Shown here piece by piece: positions 26,351 through 35,476 of a stretch of 64,000 nt of DNA. Below the pieces are notes generated by a model. The model had not been told where the DNA came from and made no database searches. It was given only the letters and a program-made list of their open reading frames with translations. A program made the translations under genes and the position numbers. The DNA comes from Methanococcus voltae PS (GTDB taxonomy: Archaea > AGJL01 > Methanococci > Methanococcales > Methanococcaceae): contig NZ_JANUCQ010000001.1 of assembly GCF_024807035.1 (NCBI RefSeq), forward strand, positions 608,557 through 672,556, given 5' to 3'. Each line of letters opens with the position of its first letter. The stretch's first letter is position 1.

Positions 26351-27235
26351 ATGAAATACGCATTTTTCCTCGGTTGTATCATGCCAAACAGATATGCAGG
26401 TGTGGAAGCAGCTACAAGAACAGTAATGGATAAATTAGGCGTTGAATTAGTAGACCTTGAAGGAGCTTCATGCTGTCCAGCTCCAGGGGTATTTGGTTCA
26501 TTCGACCAAAAAACATGGGTTACATTAGCAGCAAGAAACCTGGTACTTGCAGAACAAAAAGGAACAGATATCGTAACAGTATGTAACGGATGCTACGGTT
26601 CATTATATGAAGCAGCACACATGTTACACGATAACAAAGAAGCTTTAGCATTTGTGAACGAACAATTGGCACAAGTTGACAAAGAATACAAAGGAACTAC
26701 ACACGTAAGACACTTTGCAGAATTAATCTCAAAAGAATTAGGTCCAGAAGCTATCGCTGAAAAAGTTGTTAAAGACTTGGGCGCTATAAATGTAGGTGTA
26801 CACTACGGATGCCACTTTTTAAAACCAACCGATGCAAAAGGTTTGGGTGCAGCAGAAAGACCAACTATGTTAGATGAATTAGTAGAAGCTACAGGCGCTA
26901 AATCAGTTGCATACAAAGACAAAATGATGTGCTGTGGTGCAGGTGGTGGTGTAAGAGCTAAAGAATTAGACTTAGCTTTAAGCATGACCAATGAAAAAAT
27001 AGAAAATATGGTTGAAGCAGGTGCTGACTGTATTGTAAACGTATGTCCATTCTGTCAATTACAATTCGACAGAGGACAAGTTGAAATCAAGGAAAAAATG
27101 GGTAATGAATACAACATACCAGTTCTCCACTTATCACAACTCTTAGGTTTAGCTATGGGAATGGACCCTAAAGAATTAGCTTTAGACGTTCACCAAATTT
27201 CAGTTAAACCATTATTGGAAAAATTAGGATACTAA
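26351..27235 (+). CDS. hdrB: Heterodisulfide reductase subunit B, copy 2
   Basis: This 294-residue HdrB has the full set of CCG-domain cysteines for two non-cubane clusters: [35 protein letters not shown] and CPFCQLQFD. The start ATG follows AGGTGATTTT, and the conserved [14 protein letters not shown] begins at once, unlike the extended N-terminus of the copy at 11027. Codon use is strongly biased, as in the preceding hdrC. It reduces CoM-S-S-CoB with electrons from HdrA via HdrC. A T-rich stretch after the stop at 27252 probably ends the operon. Confidence 0.96.
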   Translation: MKYAFFLGCIMPNRYAGVEAATRTVMDKLGVELVDLEGASCCPAPGVFGSFDQKTWVTLAARNLVLAEQKGTDIVTVCNGCYGSLYEAAHMLHDNKEALAFVNEQLAQVDKEYKGTTHVRHFAELISKELGPEAIAEKVVKDLGAINVGVHYGCHFLKPTDAKGLGAAERPTMLDELVEATGAKSVAYKDKMMCCGAGGGVRAKELDLALSMTNEKIENMVEAGADCIVNVCPFCQLQFDRGQVEIKEKMGNEYNIPVLHLSQLLGLAMGMDPKELALDVHQISVKPLLEKLGY

Positions 27236-27284
27236 TCTAATTAGAAATTCTAATTTATTTTATTTATTTTTAATTAAATCTTAT

Positions 27285-27815
27285 TTATTTGACTTTTTTG
27301 GAATTTTCAATGATTTCTTCAACTTTATTTATATATTCAATCGATTTAAATCGCAATTCTTCAACAGTTTTATTTGAAAAATTTAAGGTAGTAGAATAAC
27401 TCGCTTTTTGACGTTCAGATTTTAAATCCGCATAAAATAGCAAATCTTCTTTATTAAGGGCTAATTCATCAATAAAATGTATGTCATCAGAATTTAATTT
27501 ATCAGAATAATATTTTATTAAAAATAACAGTGTCGCAGTGTGATTTTTAGATATATAACCTTTTAAACATACTAATGCAAGACTTGCATGGTAAACAGCA
27601 TAGTATAATCCAGTAATTTTCCAATCATTAAATTCAGAGCTCTCATCTTCCATAAGATGGTTTACAAACTCTAAATTGTGATTTGTTTTTTCAACGTGGG
27701 CATTTACGAGCATTTTCGCATTACTGAATTTTCCAATTACTTTCTCACGCTTGTATTTTTTCAACCTATAGTTTAATTCTTTTTCATTATCAAAATAATT
27801 TGTAATTATAAACAC
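27285..27815 (-). CDS. HEPN-domain protein, partner of the upstream nucleotidyltransferase
   Basis: The 176-residue protein is largely helical. FNDWKITGLYYAVYHASLAL near residue 63 is the typical HEPN helix, and SERQKASYS near 135 matches the conserved Arg-centred segment of UPF0332-like HEPN proteins, though there is no RX4-6H ribonuclease motif. Its partner, a nucleotidyltransferase, is encoded 123 bases upstream on the same strand. HEPN-MNT pairs act as toxin-antitoxin modules, with the transferase modifying the HEPN protein. The start is GTG after GAGGGGATT. Whether this HEPN is an active RNase is doubtful from the motif. Confidence 0.68.
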   Translation of the reverse strand: MFIITNYFDNEKELNYRLKKYKREKVIGKFSNAKMLVNAHVEKTNHNLEFVNHLMEDESSEFNDWKITGLYYAVYHASLALVCLKGYISKNHTATLLFLIKYYSDKLNSDDIHFIDELALNKEDLLFYADLKSERQKASYSTTLNFSNKTVEELRFKSIEYINKVEEIIENSKKVK

Positions 27816-27938
27816 GACAATCCCCTCAAAATTAAAATTAAAGATAATTTAAAATAAATTAAGATATATTATGGTATAGTAATATATATTGGGATAAAAA
27901 ATAACCAATATACAAGTTAATTAAAGTTAACATTAAAG

Positions 27939-28613
27939 TTAAAATATTCCATAATATTTTTGATGCCCCATTATTGGAAAACCCGTTTTTTTTGCCTGTT
28001 CCAATAAATAGTCAATATTATCTGTTTTTACCGACGTATCTGTGGTATAATTAGTATATTTGATATAATTATCATAATCCGTATAAAATATACTTAACGG
28101 ATATAATGATTTAGAATTGGCTTTCCTTTTCGCTTTTTCAATTAAACTCCTCATTTCATCATCGTATAATTTTTGAATGGCTTTATTTTCAAAACTACTA
28201 AGTACGACCAATAAATCTATATCGCTACCCCTTTGCTCCCCCCCTCGAGAAGCAGAGCCAAAAAGAATTATAAAATCAATACTTTTAGGACATTCTTCCA
28301 TAAATCTTTTTAATGGCATTTTAACATTTCTATTCAGTTTTTCAAATTTATAGATGTCAAAACCTATAAATTTCAGATAACTAAACTTATTATTTGTCAA
28401 TTTATAATAGGTATTTGATTTTTCCTTAATTTTTTCAATAAATCCGTCTTTTTCCATTTTGGAAAGTGAATTCTGCAAAGAACTATGAGATAGCCCCGTT
28501 AACTCCCGCAACTCGCTAAAATAATAAACTTGGTCTTTTTCAAATCCAAAATCGCCAGATTTTTTGTATTTTTGATTATAATATGCCCAATATATTTTAT
28601 CAACAGCTTTCAT
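27939..28613 (-). CDS. Winged-helix/nucleotidyltransferase fusion (MNT type)
   Basis: Residues about 20-75 form a winged helix (FSELRELTGLSHSSLQNSL with a following wing). Residues about 95-190 form a minimal nucleotidyltransferase: FGSASRGGEQRGSDIDLLVV has the exact GSX10DXD active-site pattern with both metal-binding Asp residues. It probably transfers nucleotides to its HEPN partner, encoded next in the operon, and its winged helix may bind the twin palindromes just upstream. The ATG has no strong ribosome binding site and the TATA box is near, so the transcript may be leaderless. Domain calls are firm; the toxin-antitoxin role is inferred. Confidence 0.78.
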   Translation of the reverse strand: MKAVDKIYWAYYNQKYKKSGDFGFEKDQVYYFSELRELTGLSHSSLQNSLSKMEKDGFIEKIKEKSNTYYKLTNNKFSYLKFIGFDIYKFEKLNRNVKMPLKRFMEECPKSIDFIILFGSASRGGEQRGSDIDLLVVLSSFENKAIQKLYDDEMRSLIEKAKRKANSKSLYPLSIFYTDYDNYIKYTNYTTDTSVKTDNIDYLLEQAKKTGFPIMGHQKYYGIF

Positions 28614-28631
28614 AATCTATAATATATTTAT

Positions 28632-28645
28632 TTATCTATATATAT
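28632..28645 (-). promoter_or_regulatory. TATA box of the nucleotidyltransferase-HEPN operon
   Basis: On the minus strand GATATATATAGAT lies about 20-30 bases before the ATG, so transcription would begin at or very near the start codon. The twin operators lie immediately upstream. Confidence 0.5.
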
Positions 28646-28647
28646 CT

Positions 28648-28664
28648 TTGCCATTTTTTGGCAA
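28648..28664. promoter_or_regulatory. Operator 1: TTGCCA-N5-TGGCAA
   Basis: This perfect 6-5-6 inverted repeat touches the upstream edge of the TATA element of the nucleotidyltransferase-HEPN operon. A second copy follows with centres 21 bases apart, two helical turns. Confidence 0.65.
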
Positions 28665-28668
28665 TATT

Positions 28669-28685
28669 ATGCCATAAATTGGCAA
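28669..28685. promoter_or_regulatory. Operator 2: ATGCCA-N5-TGGCAA
   Basis: This second copy of the TGCCA-N5-TGGCA palindrome differs from the first only in one outer base and the spacer. The pair suggests cooperative repressor binding, probably autoregulation by the winged-helix nucleotidyltransferase. Confidence 0.62.
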
Positions 28686-28773
28686 TTAAATATTATACGC
28701 CGATAAAAGCGTAAAATATAATTCTAATTTAAAAGAATAATTGTAAAAATAATTAAAAATAGGATTTTATAAT

Positions 28774-29838
28774 TTATTCAAGTGTTAAATACTCAATAAT
28801 TTTATCTGTAACTTCTTTCGTGTTTAAAGAGCCACCCAAATCTGCAGTAGTATTCCCTTCTAGGAATGCACGTTTTACAGCATTTTTAATTGGTTTACTA
28901 TCTATTTTTAAGTAATCTAGCATCATGGCACAACATAACATTGTAGCCATTGGATTTGCAATCCCTTGTCCTGCAATGTCTGGTGCAGAGCCGTGTACTG
29001 GTTCAAATAACGCGTAATTATCCCCAATATTGGCAGATGGTGCCAAACCTAAACCTCCGCCTAATGCAGAAGCCTCATCTGAAAGAATATCACCAAATAA
29101 ATTGGTTGTTACCATAACGTCAAACATTTCAGGGGATTTTATAATATACATTGCGGTGGCATCCACCAAATAGTCATTATGGATTATATTTCTGTATTTT
29201 TCATCTTTCGCAATTTTTTCAAAAGTTTTTAAAAATAAGCCATCTGTGACTCTTAAAACGTTAGATTTATGAATACAAGACACTTTTTTTCTATTATTTG
29301 ATATTGCATAGTCAAAAGCAAATCTTACAATTCTTTCGCTACCTTTTTTAGAAATTTTTCTTTTGGCAATTGCAAATTCGTTTTCTTCGTCGTAGTATTC
29401 TTCTTTAATATAAAGACCCTCTGTATTTTCCCTAACGATTACGAAATCGATATTTGAGTTATAGTCGATAGTGGGTCTAACATTCGAATAAAGGTCTAAT
29501 TCTTTTCTAAGGGTTAATATAGGACTTTTATATAATTTATTAAGTTCTTCGCCTATTTCCGTAGGTTTTGGGGAGGTAATTGCCCCAAATAAAATTGCAT
29601 CGCACTTTTTTGCAGTTTCAATTGTTTCATTAGGTATGGCGTCTTTATTGTTGAAGAATTCGGTTAAGCCAGCTTTTGCTTCAATAAATTCAAAATTAAC
29701 AGATTTTAAAATTTTTTCGTAAGCTTTTAACATTCTCAAAGTTTCGTTAACAACTTCTACCCCAATACCGTCGCCTTTTATCACGCATATTTTAAAATTT
29801 TTATTTTTTAAATCGTTCATGTTATCGTCTAATATCAT
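28774..29838 (-). CDS. aksF: Isopropylmalate/homoisocitrate dehydrogenase family, AksF-like
   Basis: This NAD-dependent beta-decarboxylating dehydrogenase has the family start KICVIKGDGIGVEVVNETL, the substrate segment SPILTLRKELDLYSNVRP, VIVRENTEGLY, and the metal/NAD sites TTNLFGDILSDEASALGGG and FEPVHGSAPDIAG. The insert FGAITSPKPTEIGEEL resembles the methanogen homoisocitrate dehydrogenase AksF, which makes 2-oxosuberate for coenzyme B, rather than LeuB, which has no such PKP insert. Specificity cannot be proven from sequence alone. The ATG at 29838 lacks a clear ribosome binding site; ATG at 29820 is an alternative. Divergent from the AIR synthase-like gene. Confidence 0.8.
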   Translation of the reverse strand: MILDDNMNDLKNKNFKICVIKGDGIGVEVVNETLRMLKAYEKILKSVNFEFIEAKAGLTEFFNNKDAIPNETIETAKKCDAILFGAITSPKPTEIGEELNKLYKSPILTLRKELDLYSNVRPTIDYNSNIDFVIVRENTEGLYIKEEYYDEENEFAIAKRKISKKGSERIVRFAFDYAISNNRKKVSCIHKSNVLRVTDGLFLKTFEKIAKDEKYRNIIHNDYLVDATAMYIIKSPEMFDVMVTTNLFGDILSDEASALGGGLGLAPSANIGDNYALFEPVHGSAPDIAGQGIANPMATMLCCAMMLDYLKIDSKPIKNAVKRAFLEGNTTADLGGSLNTKEVTDKIIEYLTLE

Positions 29839-29985
29839 CTTATTTTAATTTATTTTTGCATTTCATTTTTTAAAAGTACTATATCTTATCATACGCATAT
29901 TTTATATAAATTATTACTTATATACTACTTTACAATTTAATAAAGTAATATAAATAATATAATTAGTAAAAATTATGGTGAAATT

Positions 29986-30864
29986 ATGGAATGTATCAAT
30001 TATGAGATAAATCACGCAATAGAGCACATGCTCGAAAATAACTACCCTAGAAAGCAGTTTTGGAATATGGACCTTCAAATACCCGACTTAAAAGCAGGAA
30101 TAAGAGCTGGTGACGACTCAATAATCGTAGGTAACAAAGTTTACAATATGGAAGGACCCTATCCTTTAGTATTGGGCTCTAAAACCGCATTAATCCACAC
30201 ATCCTGCGATATTGTAGCAATGGGTGCCAAACCAATATTTGCAATGGATTCAATACAGGCAAAACCCGAAGAGATTAAAATGGTTATAGATGGTCTAAAA
30301 AAGCAATCTGTAGGTCTTAATATACCTATAATCGGGGGAAACACGCAAACAATCGAAGAGTTAAAATCCTGTGTTAGTGTAATGGTTCACGGTGAGTTAA
30401 TAAGCGATAAAATAATTTATGACGCAGGTTCCAAGTCTGATGACGTTTTAGTAATGTTAGGGCACCCTATAGAAGGTGATATAGGTGAAAGAGCACAAAA
30501 AGCTAAAAACAAGTACGATACATTCTTGGAAATCTTAAGAAATGACGTTGAAGTACACGCTTGTAAAGATGCTTCGAGAGGGGGCTGGCTCTGTAATCTA
30601 TTAGAAATGATTTTAAAGGCAAAAGTGGGTGTCAAATTAAATTCTATACCGTATCCTAGGGCTACAAGGTATTTGGGTACTTATATAGTTTCAATACCTG
30701 AAGAAAGTTTAAACGACGTTTTAAAAATTTCTTTAGAAAATAGATGTCCTATTATGAATTTTGGGAAAGTAACTAAAGAAAAAAGTTTTTTAATTGGAAA
30801 TGACGAATATATCGACAAGAATAGGATGATTGAATTAATTAGAAGTTTCCCTTATAAAAAATAA
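29986..30864 (+). CDS. AIR synthase-related (PurM/SelD/HypE superfamily) protein
   Basis: The 292-residue protein has the PurM-like ATP-binding architecture: AGDDSIIVGNKVY near residue 42, TSCDIVAMGAKPIFAMDSIQ near 73, IIGGNTQTIEELK and DASRGGWLCNLLEM. Members activate oxygen or selenium substrates with ATP. Methanogens have several such proteins, including hydrogenase maturation HypE and methanogenesis marker 2; this one is shorter than HypE and lacks its C-terminal Cys, so it is one of the uncharacterised branches. GGTGAAATT precedes ATG. The pseudouridine synthase gene starts 18 bases after its stop, so both probably share a transcript with pyrC. Confidence 0.7.
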   Translation: MECINYEINHAIEHMLENNYPRKQFWNMDLQIPDLKAGIRAGDDSIIVGNKVYNMEGPYPLVLGSKTALIHTSCDIVAMGAKPIFAMDSIQAKPEEIKMVIDGLKKQSVGLNIPIIGGNTQTIEELKSCVSVMVHGELISDKIIYDAGSKSDDVLVMLGHPIEGDIGERAQKAKNKYDTFLEILRNDVEVHACKDASRGGWLCNLLEMILKAKVGVKLNSIPYPRATRYLGTYIVSIPEESLNDVLKISLENRCPIMNFGKVTKEKSFLIGNDEYIDKNRMIELIRSFPYKK

Positions 30865-30882
30865 GATAAATGGGTGTATAAT

Positions 30883-31977
30883 ATGATATCAAAATTTAAT
30901 TACGAAATCGAAGGGGATACAAATAATTTGTTAATCAAAGTAAATTCAAAAGATTGTAAAAATAAGCAATTTATCGGTAAAAAATTAGTTGAAATTTTAC
31001 AAATTATTGGCTTATCTCGAAAATCGATTAATAAATTTGATAAACATAAGTATATCACCATAAACAATAAGAATATATCTCTAAAATCAAAAATAAAGGA
31101 TAATGAGATAATAAATATTTATTTGGGAAGTAATGAAGAAACAGATGAAAATTTAATTCATTCAAATAATAATTTAGAAAATTATAACTCTAAATTAGAA
31201 ATTGTTTACGAAGATATGGATATTTTAGCAGTAAATAAGCCAAAAAACATGGTTGTTCACCCCACTAAAACCATAAAAAATGGAACGTTAGCAAACGCAA
31301 TAATAAATTATCAAAAAGACAATAATAATGATAATAATGATAATAATGATAATAAACAAGACTTTAAAATTAGATTTATAAACAGGATTGACCGAGACAC
31401 GACGGGAATTGTTTTAATTGCTAAAAATTCTTTTGCACACCAAAAAATAGCCAATCAATTTCAAAAGAGCATGAAAAAAGAATATTTAGCAATAATTTGT
31501 GGTAAAATGGACTTAAATAATTTAAATATCCATAACGTTGATATTAACGTTGATAATGATATTATCGTTAATAAAACAAATAATAAGGATAATAATAAAA
31601 ATAAAAACACCGAATTTTCAGTAATTATAACTGATAAAAATACTGACGAAATTGTCGAACATACAAATTTTGAGATTATTCAATATAATGATAATAATAA
31701 CGTTACCCTTTTAAAAGCTTCGTTAATTACAGGTAAAACTCATCAAATACGAAGACACTTGGCTTATTTGGGTTTTCCAATACTAGGTGACGAATTATAT
31801 ACTAAAACTAATAATAACAATAATAGTAACGAAAATAAAGATTTTATAGACTCTAGTTTAATGCTACATTCTTATAAGACAACTTTTATACATCCTAGAA
31901 CAAATAAATTAATAAACTTAACTCAAGAACCACCAAAAGAGTTTAAGCAACTAATGGGGGATAACTATGGGCTTTGA
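30883..31977 (+). CDS. RluA-family pseudouridine synthase
   Basis: Residues about 35-80 look like an S4-type RNA-binding fold (VEILQIIGLSRKSINKF). The catalytic domain follows, with EDMDILAVNKPKNMVVHP near residue 110 and the active-site FINRIDRDTTGIVLIAKN, where the Asp of RIDRDT is the catalytic residue, then GKTHQIRRHLAYLGFPILGD. The enzyme isomerises uridine in rRNA or tRNA. Asn/Asp-rich inserts at about 145-160 and 225-250 make it longer than bacterial relatives. ATG at 30883 follows GGGTGT. Its 3' end overlaps pyrC by 11 bases. The RluA family is mainly bacterial and eukaryotic, so transfer is possible. Confidence 0.85.
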   Translation: MISKFNYEIEGDTNNLLIKVNSKDCKNKQFIGKKLVEILQIIGLSRKSINKFDKHKYITINNKNISLKSKIKDNEIINIYLGSNEETDENLIHSNNNLENYNSKLEIVYEDMDILAVNKPKNMVVHPTKTIKNGTLANAIINYQKDNNNDNNDNNDNKQDFKIRFINRIDRDTTGIVLIAKNSFAHQKIANQFQKSMKKEYLAIICGKMDLNNLNIHNVDINVDNDIIVNKTNNKDNNKNKNTEFSVIITDKNTDEIVEHTNFEIIQYNDNNNVTLLKASLITGKTHQIRRHLAYLGFPILGDELYTKTNNNNNSNENKDFIDSSLMLHSYKTTFIHPRTNKLINLTQEPPKEFKQLMGDNYGL

Positions 31978-33304
31978 ATACCAAGAACAGTATGGAAATA
32001 ACTATATTTTAAAAAATTGTAAAATTTATGATGATAAAATTGATAAATTTTTTATTAAAAATATTGAAATAAAAGACGGTAAAATTTCAAAAATTGAAGA
32101 TAGTCTTGATATCAATACCAATACTAAAAAAAATTTGCCTATAATCGATTTAAACGAAAAATTAGTGATTAGTGGCGTCATAGACGCCCACGTTCATTTT
32201 AGATATGGTAACGATGAGAAAGAAACCTTAAAAACCGGTTGCGAAGCTGGTTTAAACGGAGGGGTTTGTTTTGCGATAGATATGCCAAATAGCAATCCCC
32301 CTACTATCACAAAACAACTTTTTGATGAAAAAGTGCAAAAAGCAAAAGACGATAAATGCACAATTAACCTATATTTTGCATATGGTGTAACAGAAAATAA
32401 TTATAACGATGTAGTCGATGACGCGAAATTCTACAAAATTTTCATGGTTAAATCCGTTGGAGAATTATTTATAAAGGACTATTACAAATTAAAAGAAATT
32501 TTAATGCAGAATAAACTTTTTGCAATTCATGCAGAGCATAAAAATTTTGTTGAAGAATTTAATCAAACTATGGATAAATTTAAATTTAAAACGCACTGTA
32601 AAATGAGAGACAGGTATAGCGAGATAAATGCCATTAACGAAGTCTTAAATGTTTTATCTGAAATTGACAAAGAAGAAGATGTGGTCAATAACAGAATAAC
32701 TCCAAGAGTGCATTTTTGCCACGTATCCACAAGCGAAGCTTTAACACTTATAAAAAAAGCAAAAGAAGCTTTAAAAAATGTGGTTGTTACATGTGAAGTA
32801 GCACCTCATCATTTAATATTAAATGAAGAAATGGCAGAAGATTTAAAAGGATTGGGTAAGTTTAATCCACCTTTAAGGACTAAAATGGATAATTTAGCAT
32901 TAATTGAAGGAATAGTTGACAAAACAGTTGATTTAATCGCCACAGACCACGCACCTCATACTTATGAGCAGAAAATGAAAGATAATATTTTAGAATGTCC
33001 ATCGGGTATTGGAGGTATCGAAACTCTGGTACCGATTGTTTTTAATTTGGCAAAAGAAAAAAAGATTAAATTGGAAGACGCCATTAAAATGGTGTCTATA
33101 AATCCTTCTAAGATATTTGATATTAATAACAGTCTAAATGTAAGCAATATGGCGAATATTACTATAATTGATTTATGTGACAATACTACAATTAAAGCGT
33201 CTGAGTTTAAATCAAAGGCTAAATTTAGCCCTTATGACAATATGACCTTCAAATGTAAGGTATATGGTACAATAATAAATGGAAAATATTATAAAAATTA
33301 TTAA
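31967..33304 (+). CDS. pyrC: Dihydroorotase
   Basis: PyrC closes carbamoyl-aspartate to dihydroorotate in pyrimidine synthesis. The metal site GVIDAHVHFRYG lies near residue 68, followed by AIDMPNSNPPT, the carbamylated-Lys region FMVKSVGELFI near 160, FCHVSTSEAL and DLIATDHAPHTYEQK with the catalytic Asp near 325. At 445 residues it matches the type I, long-chain form. Its ATG lies inside the end of the pseudouridine synthase gene, preceded by GGGG, so the two are translationally coupled. The combination of pseudouridine synthase and pyrimidine synthesis is unusual but may be only positional. Confidence 0.95.
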   Translation: MGFEYQEQYGNNYILKNCKIYDDKIDKFFIKNIEIKDGKISKIEDSLDINTNTKKNLPIIDLNEKLVISGVIDAHVHFRYGNDEKETLKTGCEAGLNGGVCFAIDMPNSNPPTITKQLFDEKVQKAKDDKCTINLYFAYGVTENNYNDVVDDAKFYKIFMVKSVGELFIKDYYKLKEILMQNKLFAIHAEHKNFVEEFNQTMDKFKFKTHCKMRDRYSEINAINEVLNVLSEIDKEEDVVNNRITPRVHFCHVSTSEALTLIKKAKEALKNVVVTCEVAPHHLILNEEMAEDLKGLGKFNPPLRTKMDNLALIEGIVDKTVDLIATDHAPHTYEQKMKDNILECPSGIGGIETLVPIVFNLAKEKKIKLEDAIKMVSINPSKIFDINNSLNVSNMANITIIDLCDNTTIKASEFKSKAKFSPYDNMTFKCKVYGTIINGKYYKNY

Positions 33305-33526
33305 TATGTTTAAATTAACTATTAATAACTTTTATAATTTATTTTAATTTGATTTTACGTGTATTTTTATGGCATATTTATTTTTAATACATTTTTTAGA
33401 AATATTTAGAAATATATGGTATTATTTAATATAATTTAATATAATTTAATATAATTTAGGTTTAATAGGATTAGATTTTAACTTATTATTTTTATTTTTA
33501 TTTTTATTTTAATTCTTTCAATGTTT

Positions 33527-34753
33527 TTACTGTTTTCCAGGGTATGCCGGCAATTTGTGTTCAGATATGTCCAAACCAACAAGTTCTTCATTATCCGTAA
33601 CCCTTAGACCTTTGGTAACGACACCTACTAATTTACCAAGTCCATATCCCCCTATAACTCCAAATAAGATGGTTAAAACTGCGGCTATTACCTGTTCTAG
33701 TAAGCTTACGCCTCCTAGACCCCCTAACGCAGTTAATCCGAATACACCAGTTAATACTCCCCCAAGAATTCCCGCCGTACCGTGTACTGGTACTACGCCA
33801 CAAACATCATCAAGACCGAATTTTTCAATTAATTTGTACATGAACGGCAATTGCATTCCCGCTAATAATCCAATGACTAAAGCACCGATTGGGCTCACAA
33901 TGTTTGTCCCGGCACAGATTGCAACCAATCCAGCCACAATTCCGTTTGCAGTAAATAATACATCATTTTTAGAAGCTAATAAAGCACCTATTCCGCCCCC
34001 TGCCATTGCAATAGTTGTAGTTGCAATAACTATGCCGGATATATCCGCAACAGCAAATGAGCTCCCCACGTTGAAACCGTACCAGCCTATGGCAAGTACG
34101 AATGCCCCAATTGTGGCCATTGGTATATTGTGACCTGCAATTGTGACCGGTTTGCCATTAACAAACCTTCCAGCTCTTGGTCCAAGGGCTATTACTAAAC
34201 CTAAAGCTAAGAATCCACCCAAACCGTGTACTACATAGCTACCCGCATAATCTGCGTATTGTAACAGTCCGGCACCCCAAGGACCAATATGTACCCATAT
34301 CGGGTATATTAATGCAGTAATTACTATCGCAATCAGGATGTAGGAACTAAATTTAATCCTTTCAGCCACCCCTCCAGAAACAATCGTAGATGCTGCACCT
34401 GCAAAAGTAAGACCAAAGAACCAGTTCGCTAAATCCAAGTTACTCAATGAAGACGCACTTAGTATATTTCCCCACCAGGATACTAAATCTCCAAGATTTA
34501 ATGACGTTGACAATATATAACCTACAAATAACCAGGAAATACCTGCAATCATCCAATCAGTCATGTTTTTCATCATAACGTTGTTTACGTTCTTTTCACG
34601 CACTTGTCCTCCTTCAAGTAGTGCAAATCCAAGTTGCATTGCAAATACGAGAACACCCGCAAATACTAAGAACATAACGTCCCCAGCATTAGCCAAACTA
34701 GCCAAACTCTGAGCAATGTTCGTCGTACCCCCTGCAATTTCTGTTATAGCCAC
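33527..34753 (-). CDS. amt: Ammonium transporter
   Basis: Amt conducts ammonium across the cytoplasmic membrane. The 408-residue sequence has about 11 membrane segments and family motifs such as FALLEGGQVREKN near residue 45, DYAGSYVVHGLGGFLALGL with the first pore His, and VVPVHGTAGILGG with the second. It starts with GTG after GGTGAATTT. It lies 88 bases behind glnK on the same strand, so the usual glnK-amt operon is present, in the order glnK first. Transcription is predicted to be repressed by NrpR through operators before glnK when nitrogen is sufficient. Confidence 0.96.
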   Translation of the reverse strand: MAITEIAGGTTNIAQSLASLANAGDVMFLVFAGVLVFAMQLGFALLEGGQVREKNVNNVMMKNMTDWMIAGISWLFVGYILSTSLNLGDLVSWWGNILSASSLSNLDLANWFFGLTFAGAASTIVSGGVAERIKFSSYILIAIVITALIYPIWVHIGPWGAGLLQYADYAGSYVVHGLGGFLALGLVIALGPRAGRFVNGKPVTIAGHNIPMATIGAFVLAIGWYGFNVGSSFAVADISGIVIATTTIAMAGGGIGALLASKNDVLFTANGIVAGLVAICAGTNIVSPIGALVIGLLAGMQLPFMYKLIEKFGLDDVCGVVPVHGTAGILGGVLTGVFGLTALGGLGGVSLLEQVIAAVLTILFGVIGGYGLGKLVGVVTKGLRVTDNEELVGLDISEHKLPAYPGKQ

Positions 34754-34841
34754 AAATTCACCTTTTTAGTTATTTTATTTTTTTATTCATTTTATTCATT
34801 TTTATTAATTATATGCAAATTCTTTAAAATTTAATAAATTA

Positions 34842-35240
<399 letters not shown>

Positions 35241-35290
35241 TTAAATTTGTATTGATAATTATTATTTGGTAATATCTTATTAATATTACC

Positions 35291-35310
35291 GGAACCGGAA
35301 TTCCGATTCC
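35291..35310. promoter_or_regulatory. Two overlapping NrpR operators of glnK-amt
   Basis: GGAACCGGAATTCCGATTCC contains GGAA-N6-TTCC twice, at 35291-35304 and 35297-35310, offset by six bases. GGAA-N6-TTCC is the established operator of the nitrogen repressor NrpR in Methanococcus. The block lies just downstream of the TATA box on the glnK strand, where bound repressor would obstruct initiation. Confidence 0.85.
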
Positions 35311-35337
35311 GACTTAATATTAGTATTGTATGTTCAA

Positions 35338-35350
35338 ATATATAAATATA
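35338..35350 (-). promoter_or_regulatory. TATA box of glnK-amt
   Basis: On the minus strand ATATTTATATATTTG lies about 30-45 bases upstream of the operator block. It predicts a start of transcription near 35320 and a leader of about 130 bases. Confidence 0.6.
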
Positions 35351-35476
35351 TCTGAAAAAATAACATGGCAAAATTAGAAATTTAGAAGCATTATAAAATT
35401 GTAAAATTAAGAAAATATCACTTTAAAACATAAAAAAAAAATGGAAAAATGGAAAAATGGAAAAAAAGAAGTTATT

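Noticed and set aside
12055..27235. Second hdrCB operon as a sequence duplication artefact
   Set aside because: The two operons differ clearly in protein and codon level, lie on opposite strands, and have different neighbours, so they are true paralogues.
33555..34133. 192-residue frame opposite amt
   Set aside because: Pro/Thr-rich translation caused by reading the Gly/Ala/Val-rich transporter in reverse; amt itself is certain.
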